A DNA stretch of 64,000 nt, taken from Diplonema papillatum (taxonomy: Eukaryota > Euglenozoa > Diplonemea > Diplonemida > Diplonemidae). This document shows positions 21,109 to 29,475 of the stretch, in pieces (positions within the stretch are counted from its first letter, which is position 1; each line of letters starts with the position of its first letter). The notes beneath the pieces were generated by a model. The model was not told the DNA's origin and did not search any database. It saw nothing but the letters and a program-made list of their open reading frames with translations. Location: positions 124,001 to 188,000 of the forward strand of contig JAPJBO010000041.1 in NCBI GenBank assembly GCA_030068145.1, in the 5' to 3' direction. A program made the position numbers and the translations under genes.

Positions 21109-24100
21109 ATGCCCTGGGCCTATTGCCGTACTCGGCAGGTCCGCCAGTTCTCCCGACCGACAACGCGCACGACGAGCCGACACAGACGATCCGGAGGACG
21201 ATACCACCGCCGACCCACGCCCTTCTGTCGAAGCCCGCCGGAGCAGGTCAGACGGACGAAGTTATCAGTTGCGGAGGCACGCCGAAAGCACCTGCTGCTA
21301 GGAGGGGACATCGAAGAGAATCCCGGCCCCCGATGCTGGAGCGTCGCCACACTCAACGTGTCCTCGCTCTTGCGGTACATCCCGGCAGTGAAAGGGGTGT
21401 GTACCGACGTCCTCTGCTGTCAGGAGGTGACACTCCTAGAGACGAGAAGGCCGGAAGCGGAGATGCATCTCGAAGACTGGAAGTGTCACTGGGGGAGTGA
21501 ACCGATGGGGAGGAGCTGTCGATCGTCCGGAGTCAGGTCCGAGACGAGCGCGAGGAACGGGGGAGTTTGCACCTTGGTCCAGAAGCCCGTGCCGGCGTTC
21601 TCTCCCACGGCGCTGCACCAGATGATTGGCAGTGCGTACACTGATGCCCGCTTTCTGCACACGGCGGTCGCCACGGGAACGGGCAGCACGTTCGTGCACG
21701 TGATCAACCTGTACTGCCCGTCAGGAAACGACAGGTCGGTAGTCGACGACAGGGAAGCATTGTTGGAGAGGGTCCTCTTCGCCGCAGCGGACAGCCTCGG
21801 CGACGTTCCAATCATAGTCGCCGGGGATCTTAACACCGACGAGGCGAGATCCCCGACACTCCGGAAGGCTCTGCGGAACGGGTGGTCCGACGCAGCGCGA
21901 CTACAAGAAGTCAGCACAGGGCAGGCCCCCGACGCCACCTTCGCCACCTGTAGCACCCCGGGCACGCGCATCGACCGCCTGATGATGAATCGGGTCGCGG
22001 CGCAAGCGTTCTCGAGCTGCACTACGACGATCGTGGACGTACCTGGACACCGACTCGTGACTGCCACTTTCGATCTCGAGGCGTTCGACCAGACGGTTTG
22101 GCGGTACCGGTTGCCGCGGCCGATTCAGGTCAGACCGCTCCAACAGCAATTGGCCACGGTGGAAGAAGACTCAGCGCGGGCACGTCAACTCCTAGAGCAG
22201 TCGAGGTTTGCCCAGGCAGTGGGGAACAGCGACGTCGACGAGGCGTGGCGAGAATGGTCTGCAACGGCGGAAAGGCACCTGCTGGACTTGTGCCAAGTTC
22301 AGACGTCAGAACGTCGGCGTTTCACAGGACGAGGTCGTCTGCTGGCACCAACGCGTGCGAGGGCGACAGCGAGAAGTTCCAGTGACGGCACAGGAGCAGC
22401 CTCGGGTGTTCAACTCCGACTGCGCAACACCATCCATCGCCTAGAGCAGCTACACCGGCACCTTACGAACCGAGGGGGACCACAGTCGACGCCGAGTCAG
22501 ATGCAGAACTGCTGGAAGAACTGTAGGAAGCTCGCGAGTGAGTGCGCAGCACTACGCGGAAAGCCGATGACGGCATGGGACGAATTGCCCAGTCTCCAGG
22601 AGTGCAGCAGTCTGTTGCAGGCAGTCCGGGAGAGGAACGGAGCGATCGGAAAGGCCAGCATGGAGGCTCGACGTGCAAAATACTTCACCGGAGCGACAAA
22701 GCGAGCGGACGAAAACAGGCGGAGTGTCGTAGCGTGGTGCCGACGGCAACACAGGCAGGAAGCGACCACGCTGGAAGGTGAGCGGACCACGGCAAACGCA
22801 GAGGAAATGGACGCAGTGCTTCAGGACGCATGGGATCCGGTCTTCCGCGCCTACAAGGACGGTCCCGAGCCGCCCTACACACCTTTTGCTGGCCGGTACC
22901 AGCGCTACATCGATGGACACCCTCAGGAAGTAGGCGAGATCACGGGGACAGAGCTACGCGCGCTGCTAACGAAGAAAGGCGTCAAGGGTGCTTGCGGGAT
23001 CGACGGCTGGAGGATGGCTGAGCTGAAGGCACTCCCCGACCTGTACCTTGAATCCCTGGCCACGCTGTTGAACCTGGTCGAGAGAACGGGGATCTGGCCG
23101 CAGGCAATGCGAACAGCTCTCGTGAGTATGATTCCGAAGGGCGACGACGGGCAACCGCTCAACATGCGACCGATAACGGTGACATCCTGCGTGTACCGCC
23201 TCTGGGCCTGCCGGCGTCTGAAGGATGTTGCGGTGTGGCAGGAGAGTTGGGTCGAGGAGGGTCAACACGGTTTCCGACCTGGCCACCGGGGAGAGGACCC
23301 GTTGTTTACAATGACGCTCGAGATCGAACGCGCCTTGCTGAGCGGCGAGCCACTGTGCGGGCTATCTCTGGATTTCTCGAAGTGCTTTGACCGCGTCCCG
23401 CGGGAAATCGCACTCCGCCTCATGCAGGACCTCGGGCTCCACTCCCGGATTCTGAAACCGCTGAAGTCCATCTACGACACCCTCGTCAGGCGGTTCAAGC
23501 TCCCCCTCGGGGTCGGAAAGGAGTTTCAGGTGACGAACGGCATTCTGCAAGGGTGCCCTATCTCGGTCATCCTGATCAACGCGCTGCTGTCAGTGTTGAT
23601 GAAGGCGGTAAAAGTCGAGGCACCAGGCGTGTCGACGCAGTCGTACGCAGACGATGCGAATTTGTTGGCGAAGCACTCCGAGGCAGATCTGCAACGGGGC
23701 GCGGACTTAGTCGATGAGTTCTGCGCGCTGACCGGCATGTCGCTGAACATGGAGAAGACGGTAACGTTCGCGACGGGGCTGGGCCGTAGGACGAAGATCT
23801 TCCGCAGCAGCACGGGCGAGCAGTTCGCACAGAAGGAATCGCTGAAGTGCCTGGGGGCTAAGGTGAGCACCTCACGCAGCGGCCGCGACCACTTTGACTC
23901 TTCCCGGTTTGAAGCAGCAGCAACCACAGCTCGGAACCTACGGCACGTCCCAATTCCGAGGCAGCAGAAAACCCTCATCGTTCAATCAGCCATCCTGCCC
24001 GCCGCTCTCGCGAGAATATCGTTCGCGCCCCCTACGACTGAAGCCGTGGAGAAGCTGGCGACAGCGTTAACGAGAGCGATCTGGGGGCCGAAGAATCCGA

Positions 24101-26247
24101 AGCGCTCCTCGGAAGTAGTCTTGGGAGTCCTCGAAAAAGCCCACTTGACGCACCCTGCGACGGCGACGGCGTACCGAATAACCGCGGATTTCTACAGCGC
24201 CTGTGGGAGACTGCCGCACCTGATGCCGCTGATGACGGAAGTCCGGCGCCTATACGGCGAACGAGTGACCGCAGCCCTTGGCCCGGTGGGAACCGCGGTA
24301 AGGCACGGCCTGCAACCCTGCGGCCACACGTGGAACGGCGGCCCGCCGTCGTCCGTCAACCTGGACGGAGCTGCACTCCGACCCCTGGCAATGTCCGCCT
24401 CCTCGCGAAATCACATCATCCGCGACAACCTGCGGAACCGACTGTGGAAGCGGTTGGAAACACGACGGCCAAGCTTCTCCGGCATCACCAACATCGCGAT
24501 CGAGTCCACCAACGCTCTATGGACAACGCGCCACTGTCCGCCCCAGAACGCGCTGCTGATCAGGGTTGCCCTCGCAGGTGGCGTGAACACCGCCGAATAC
24601 ACGTCGAGATTTCGCCAAGGCGGAAGCCCCGCCTGTACGTTGTGTGACTCGGGAGCATTGGAAGACGAGCACCACGTCTACTGGGATTGCACGGCCTTCG
24701 AGAACATACGCACGAAGCCCGAGTACGCGGGGATCGCACAGTCCGACAGGAGGCTCTGGCCGAGCTGCCTGCGGGAGCACGGAATCGTGACGCCGGCGAC
24801 ACGGGAATTTGCCGGGCCGGTACAAGCGCTGATGGCAGAGATCCTGGCGGAGCGGGCGCGCCGGGTCAGCGTTAGATGGCTAGAACGTAAGGCGGCGACC
24901 CCCTGGGAGCGCTGCGCGCAGATGCCAACGGCGAAACGCGAGTTCCCGTTCCGGCGCATCGCCCCGGCCTGGGCGTGGCTACGCTACTGGGACGAAGGGA
25001 CATTCCTGGCAGCGATCGACTGGCTCTCGGGCCTCGAATGGTCATCGGATGGCGACATGGCAGCGGTAGAGGCAGCTATCGACTTCGAGCTGTTCTCGGG
25101 CCTCGACATCAAGGCACCTAGCAAGGCGGCCAAGACGCATCGGGAGAAGGCCAACGGGATGCGCTGCATGTTGAGCGCAATCAACAAGCTGGCCGTGCAA
25201 CAACAACTCGGCAAGTGCCTCCCTGGCGACTTCAAGTCGAAAACGACAGCCTTGTCGTTCATAGGCCTGAGCAGCGTACCCGGCTTCCAGCCCCGGCCCC
25301 GCCACCGCATGCCCGAAACCGGGCCGACCATCATGCAGCAGGTGAAAACCGGCTACGGCACAGCGCCGGCGTACCCGCCCGAGCGGACGGACAGAGCGCG
25401 GCGATGGGTAATCCCCAGAGCGCCACTGGCCAACCCGGATCCCCTGCACCTCCCACACGCAGTGCCGGAGGCGACGAAGAATGCCCCCAAGTGCGCTACC
25501 CATCACAAAGGGAAGTGCGCAGTCTGTCGCGCACTCGGACACCACCACGGCCCTACGGTGGAGGCATGTTGCCGACACCACCACGCCGACAACGACGGCT
25601 TACCTCCGGCCGTCTGCGACCGGCACCGCATGACGAGATGCGTGGAGTGCAACACGCCAACAGCGTGCTGCAAGGCCGGCCACCATGACTGCCGCGAACA
25701 CGCCCGCGGTCCGTGTGACGACTGCCGCGGCTTACCGACGCTAGCGGAACGGCGGCCGTCAGCCTGCTGCAAAAAGGGCCACCACGTGCCAGCGCCCCCG
25801 AAGCCAGCCCCCGCTAAGCCGAAGCCAACAACGCCGCGGAAGAAGGGCCGACAGAAGCCGACGACACCACCGCGCATGAAGAGGACGCGTCAAGCGTCCC
25901 CAAAGGCGGCCAAGATGGCGAAAAAGCACGCTCCGACCGAGCCGGCCCGAGCGACACCACCAAGGAAGGGGCAGAAAAGAGCCCGACTCCCGACACCACC
26001 GAATGACCCGGCGGGAAAACCCGGAAAAAAGCACGCGGCGCGAAAGCGCAACATTTCGAGAATGGAGCTGGATATCACCAGCCCTGCCACCTCGACTGCA
26101 TCCTCATCCATGTCAGGATCGCCCCCTCGAGCGACTGCTTCGGCAGGACAGCCGGCGCGAAAGCGCAACAAACGAAGAATGGAGCTGGATATCACCAGCC
26201 TATTATCACCGTCCTCGAGATCGTCCTCGGACGACGTATTCAAATAA
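21109..26247 (+). CDS. LINE ORF2: 2A - endonuclease - reverse transcriptase
   Basis: 1,712 residues. Order: basic leader (1-66); 2A motif (67-74, DIEENPGP); APE-type endonuclease from about 76 (TLNVSSL, CCQEVTLLE, VAGDLNTD, IDRLMMN, GHRLVTATF supply the Asn, Glu, Asp-Asn, Asp and His positions); RT with 'LSLDFSKCFDRVP' (motif A), 'NGILQGCPIS' (motif B) and 'SYADDANLLA' (catalytic YADD at 23644-23655, residue 846); a thumb; a C-x2-C-x11-H-H-x4-C knuckle (24634-24690); a Cys/His-rich block (about 1461-1560, many CC and HH pairs); then a Pro/Lys-rich end with a duplicated 'RRMELDITS'-type motif (about 26062 and 26179). The tail is longer than in most LINEs. Start chosen as first ATG after the ORF1 stop, but translation may enter by readthrough. 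Confidence 0.9.
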   Translation: MPWAYCRTRQVRQFSRPTTRTTSRHRRSGGRYHRRPTPFCRSPPEQVRRTKLSVAEARRKHLLLGGDIEENPGPRCWSVATLNVSSLLRYIPAVKGVCTDVLCCQEVTLLETRRPEAEMHLEDWKCHWGSEPMGRSCRSSGVRSETSARNGGVCTLVQKPVPAFSPTALHQMIGSAYTDARFLHTAVATGTGSTFVHVINLYCPSGNDRSVVDDREALLERVLFAAADSLGDVPIIVAGDLNTDEARSPTLRKALRNGWSDAARLQEVSTGQAPDATFATCSTPGTRIDRLMMNRVAAQAFSSCTTTIVDVPGHRLVTATFDLEAFDQTVWRYRLPRPIQVRPLQQQLATVEEDSARARQLLEQSRFAQAVGNSDVDEAWREWSATAERHLLDLCQVQTSERRRFTGRGRLLAPTRARATARSSSDGTGAASGVQLRLRNTIHRLEQLHRHLTNRGGPQSTPSQMQNCWKNCRKLASECAALRGKPMTAWDELPSLQECSSLLQAVRERNGAIGKASMEARRAKYFTGATKRADENRRSVVAWCRRQHRQEATTLEGERTTANAEEMDAVLQDAWDPVFRAYKDGPEPPYTPFAGRYQRYIDGHPQEVGEITGTELRALLTKKGVKGACGIDGWRMAELKALPDLYLESLATLLNLVERTGIWPQAMRTALVSMIPKGDDGQPLNMRPITVTSCVYRLWACRRLKDVAVWQESWVEEGQHGFRPGHRGEDPLFTMTLEIERALLSGEPLCGLSLDFSKCFDRVPREIALRLMQDLGLHSRILKPLKSIYDTLVRRFKLPLGVGKEFQVTNGILQGCPISVILINALLSVLMKAVKVEAPGVSTQSYADDANLLAKHSEADLQRGADLVDEFCALTGMSLNMEKTVTFATGLGRRTKIFRSSTGEQFAQKESLKCLGAKVSTSRSGRDHFDSSRFEAAATTARNLRHVPIPRQQKTLIVQSAILPAALARISFAPPTTEAVEKLATALTRAIWGPKNPKRSSEVVLGVLEKAHLTHPATATAYRITADFYSACGRLPHLMPLMTEVRRLYGERVTAALGPVGTAVRHGLQPCGHTWNGGPPSSVNLDGAALRPLAMSASSRNHIIRDNLRNRLWKRLETRRPSFSGITNIAIESTNALWTTRHCPPQNALLIRVALAGGVNTAEYTSRFRQGGSPACTLCDSGALEDEHHVYWDCTAFENIRTKPEYAGIAQSDRRLWPSCLREHGIVTPATREFAGPVQALMAEILAERARRVSVRWLERKAATPWERCAQMPTAKREFPFRRIAPAWAWLRYWDEGTFLAAIDWLSGLEWSSDGDMAAVEAAIDFELFSGLDIKAPSKAAKTHREKANGMRCMLSAINKLAVQQQLGKCLPGDFKSKTTALSFIGLSSVPGFQPRPRHRMPETGPTIMQQVKTGYGTAPAYPPERTDRARRWVIPRAPLANPDPLHLPHAVPEATKNAPKCATHHKGKCAVCRALGHHHGPTVEACCRHHHADNDGLPPAVCDRHRMTRCVECNTPTACCKAGHHDCREHARGPCDDCRGLPTLAERRPSACCKKGHHVPAPPKPAPAKPKPTTPRKKGRQKPTTPPRMKRTRQASPKAAKMAKKHAPTEPARATPPRKGQKRARLPTPPNDPAGKPGKKHAARKRNISRMELDITSPATSTASSSMSGSPPRATASAGQPARKRNKRRMELDITSLLSPSSRSSSDDVFK
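21307..21330 (+). other. 2A ribosome-skipping motif in ORF2
   Basis: Codons read D-I-E-E-N-P-G-P, a full match to the 2A consensus D-(V/I)-E-x-N-P-G-P, preceded by the usual hydrophobic LLLGG. In 2A peptides the ribosome fails to join Gly (21325-21327) to Pro (21328-21330), releasing the upstream product and continuing. Here that frees the endonuclease/RT with an N-terminal Pro, two residues before its first conserved strand. Confidence 0.9.
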
Positions 26248-26503
26248 CCCTAGCCTATGACAAATGCAAGCTTACCCCTGTGGTACCTGCATTTCAAGTT
26301 CACACTGCTAAACATGTATGCACGTGGGGGACCCGAGGTCGCTTTCCTCGCGAACGTGAACTCGGTGTCGGTCACAAGAGCCATGGACTTGGCAAAGCAC
26401 ATAGGAAAAAAGAGCGCGCGCTAAAATAAGTCGAATAGTCGGCAATAGGCAGCAAAGATACACACACAAACATACTATACCTTAAAGGAACCTTTGCGAC
26501 TAC

Positions 26504-26532
26504 GGTCACCCGGAGACTATAAAACCCCGGAT
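26504..26532. repeat. 29-bp perfect inverted repeat, right copy
   Basis: Exact reverse complement of 18306-18334; includes GAGACTATAAAACCCC. It lies 257 bp past the ORF2 stop. Confidence 0.9.
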
Positions 26533-27119
26533 CCCTAAGCGAATATGCACTCTACAAAACTCACACAGAATCGTGAAGCTCGTTGAAACGCGCTCGGGCA
26601 AGTAAGGTACTCGCCACGTATCTGTCCCGTTGAACCATTTCTTTTTTTTTTGGAGCCAAGGTACCAGGGAAAGCCTGCTACACGGGAGCCAAGCTTCACG
26701 TGTTCGGCGGTACTGCAGAGCCACGGGCCTACGGGTCAAGTGGCTACTGATTTCCCAAACTAAAGCATCAAGGCTTGGCGCACCTTAGGGCTTGGCGCTC
26801 GCGCTGAACACAAGCTCGTCGAGACGGTCAGCCGCAGGGCAGAGCGGACGGAGTTGTGGCACTGTGCTGCCTCCGACTCAAGCTTTGCAAGCTGTGGTTG
26901 AGCGTCACGTTCCTGGACCAGGAGCGGCCTTTTTCTTCTTCTTCTTTTCTTGGAGCCCAAGGATTCACCCCTGGAAGTTGATTCTAATCGAAATGTCCTC
27001 GGTGCGGCGCGCAAGTAGCGAAGCACAAGAATCCCAGGGCGATTCGAAACGATAAACAAACCCAGGGCACCCAGAAGGGCGGCCTCCCTTTACCCCGCTT
27101 GACGTTTCACGAGTCCTGT

Positions 27120-27390
27120 TCAGTACCGACAATCTTGCGGGTTGCCCTTCAATGCAGTGCGCAGGCTAAAACGACGTAGGCAGCGTGTTTTGGCGGTTGA
27201 TCAGAGTTCCTCATCTGAAAATGACACAGGGTAAATACAAGCGGGAAACCGAACAACCGGTAAAGACCGGCGCCCAGCGAGACTAGAGGCAACTGGGCCC
27301 AAAAGGCACCTTCCCCGCGTAGATTGCCACCGATTTAATGAGCGGCACGCACGAACAAAACGAAGCGCCTGTCTTTTTCTCTTGTACCGC
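27120..27390 (+). repeat. Dispersed repeat R3, copy 1
   Basis: Segment from 'ACAATCTTGCGGGTTGCCC' through 'GACGTAGGCAGCGTGTTTTG' to 'ACGAAGCGCCTGTC'. It matches about 37600-37760 and, for its right part, 44095-44205 (just before the glycosyltransferase gene). It lies close to the 5' side of three host genes, so it could be a promoter-carrying repeat. Confidence 0.6.
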
Positions 27391-28030
27391 CGAGTGGGGG
27401 AGGGAGAAGATAAACTCAGGGAGAATATTTGCGCCAGACAAACGCTGCCCGACATCTTCCTCAGTCCTGATGGCTGCTCAAGGCACGAAAACTGTGTTCG
27501 TTTCTCGGCAACACAAAGAAGAGCGAAACGTCACACAGAGAGAAGAGAGGATGAAAACGTCGCTTCTTTTTTTCCCGCGTAAAAAGGGTGCATCCCGCGT
27601 TTCCGCTCTTCTTCCACTGTACCACCGACGCCAGGTCTGTACACGCCGGACACTCTATATGAGACGATGCCAAAACCTTCCCCATCCCCTTCGCACTAAT
27701 AGAACACTTTTTCGAGACAATTCCATGTGTTCCAAAAATGTATGCCTAAGCAATGAGCGAACCAACACCAAACTGAAGATCATGTCTCTGTCACAGTTTG
27801 GGAAGACCACAGTTGTGTGTACACGTCACTGCCCAGCTCCAGTGCTGTGCAGTGCGCGCTACCGCCTGCACTGAAGAACCGGTGAATCCGAATTCAACAC
27901 CGAAGAAAAATAGCACTGAAAAATGTGCAAACCGTTGAGTTAGCTCCTGTAAACAACACAAGTCAGAAGAGAACCAACGAACAAGCAACATCGACAGAGA
28001 AAAGAACCTTCTAAAAAACGGAAAGCCGGC

Positions 28031-28360
28031 ATGAAGCGGTTGCGGAAATGCGCTGTAGCGCAGCCGAGGGCGCGGCAGACGCGACGGGAGAGTGACTATG
28101 TGATCGTGGGTGGAGGCACGGCGGGGTGCGTGCTGGCGAACCGGCTGTCGAAGAACGGGACCAAGAAGGTGACGCTGCTCGAGGCCGGCGGCGACGACAG
28201 CTGGGTCTGGCTGAAGACCCCGATCGGGTACCTGCTCGCGATGATGAACAAGCGGGTCGACTGGTCGCAGCGGCACCTGAACGGGGGGAAGACCACAGTT
28301 GTGTATACACGTCACTGCCCAGCTCCAGTGCTGTGCAGTGCGCGCTACCGCCTGCACTGA
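28031..28360 (+). pseudogene. Truncated GMC oxidoreductase N-terminus, copy 1
   Basis: 109 codons: about 84 from the GMC N-terminus with the FAD-binding GGGTAG motif, then 25 codons read from the next unit's 5' flank up to a stop. It cannot make an enzyme. One substitution (KTP for KIP) distinguishes it from the intact gene. If transcribed, the upstream promoter copies would yield short truncated peptides. Confidence 0.85.
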
Positions 28361-28515
28361 AGAACGGGTGAATCCGAATTCAACACCGAGGAAAATAGCG
28401 CTGAAAAATGTGCAAACCGTTGAGTTAGCTCCTGTAAACAACACAAGTCAGAAGAGAACCAACGAACAAGCAACATCGACAGAGAAAAGAACCTTCTAAA
28501 AAACGGAAAGCCGGC

Positions 28516-28833
28516 ATGAAGCGGTTGCGGAAATGCGCTGTAGCGCAGCCGAGGGCGCGGCAGACGCGACGGGAGAGTGACTATGTGATCGTGGGGGGAG
28601 GCACGGCGGGGTGCGTGCTGGCGAACCGGCTGTCGAAGGACGGGACCAAGAAGGTGACGCTGCTCGAGGCCGGCGGCGACGACAGCTGGGTCTGGCTGAA
28701 GATCCCGATCGGGTACCTGAACAAGCGGGTCGACTGGTCGCAGCGGCACCTGAACGGGGGGAAGACCACAGTTGTGTATACACGTCACTGCCCAGCTCCA
28801 GTGCTGTGCAGTGCGCGCTACCGCCTGCACTGA
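28516..28833 (+). pseudogene. Truncated GMC oxidoreductase N-terminus, copy 2
   Basis: 105 codons, same structure as copy 1 but lacking 12 bp (LFAM missing before NKRVDW). Its stop lies in the next unit's flank. Confidence 0.85.
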
Positions 28834-28989
28834 AGAACCGGTGAATCCGAATTCAACACCGAGGAAAAATAGCGCTGAAAAATGTGCAAACCGTTGAGTT
28901 AGCTCCTGTAAACAACACAAGTCAGAAGAGAACCAACGAACAAGCAACATCGACAGAGAAAAGAACCTTCTAAAAAACGGAAAGCCGGC

Positions 28990-29319
28990 ATGAAGCGGTT
29001 GCGGAAATGCACTGTAGCGCAGCCGAGGGCGCGGCAGACGCGACGGGAGAGTGACTATGTGATCGTGGGTGGAGGCACGGCGGGGTGCGTGCTGGCGAAC
29101 CGGCTGTCGAAGAACGGGACCAAGAAGGTGACGCTGCTCGAGGCCGGCGGCGACGACAGCTGGGTCTGGCTGAAGATCCCGATCGGGTACCTGTTCGCAA
29201 TGATGAACAAGCGGGTCGACTGGTCGCAGCGGCACCTGAACGGGGGGAAGACCACAGTTGTGTATACACGTCACTGCCCAGCTCCAGTGCTGTGCAGTGC
29301 GCGCTACCGCCTGCACTGA
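28990..29319 (+). pseudogene. Truncated GMC oxidoreductase N-terminus, copy 3
   Basis: 109 codons, same structure. Closest to the intact gene in the LFAMMNKR segment. One early difference (KCTV for KCAV). Confidence 0.85.
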
Positions 29320-29475
29320 AGAACGGGTGGATCCGAATTCAACACCGAGGAAAAATAGCGCTGAAAAATGTGCAAACCGTTGAGTTAGCTCCTGTAAACA
29401 ACACAAGTCAGAAGAGAACCAACGAACAAGCAACATCGACAGAGAAAAGAACCTTCTAAAAAACGGAAAGCCGGC

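Larger units (their letters stand above)
19282..26247 (+). mobile_element. Intact two-ORF non-LTR retrotransposon (LINE)
   Basis: ORF1 (19282-21003) and ORF2 (21109-26247) are both uninterrupted and in the same frame. ORF2 has a 2A motif, an APE-type endonuclease, reverse transcriptase, a CCHC-like knuckle and a long basic Cys/His-rich tail. There is no RNase H. 2A-bearing non-LTR elements are known from trypanosomes (L1Tc, ingi) and some metazoan CR1/Rex1-like families; which clade this belongs to needs a tree. No poly(A) tail or target-site duplication could be fixed, so outer ends are unknown. Lack of any frameshift suggests recent activity. Confidence 0.9.
26248..27800. other. Downstream of the LINE, no gene seen
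   Basis: Probably the LINE 3' untranslated region followed by intergenic DNA. It holds the right copy of the 29-bp inverted repeat (26504-26532) and a dispersed repeat at 27120-27390. ORFs are short and unconvincing. Confidence 0.5.
27801..29245 (+). repeat. Tandem array of GMC-gene 5' ends (three units)
   Basis: The phrase GGAAGACCACAGTTGTGT starts units at 27801, 28287, 28760 and 29246, giving periods of 486, 473 and 486 bp. Each unit is about 230 bp of 5' flank plus the first ~84 codons of the GMC gene. The fourth unit runs into the intact gene. The three partial copies share a 15-bp deletion relative to the gene (after codon for Trp in 'VDW'), and the second also lacks 12 bp. Copies are otherwise almost identical, so the array is young or homogenised. 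Confidence 0.95.

Noticed and set aside
18306-26532. 29-bp inverted repeats as transposon termini enclosing the LINE
   Set aside because: Only 29 bp, not at any visible border or target duplication; reported as an observation rather than called as an element.
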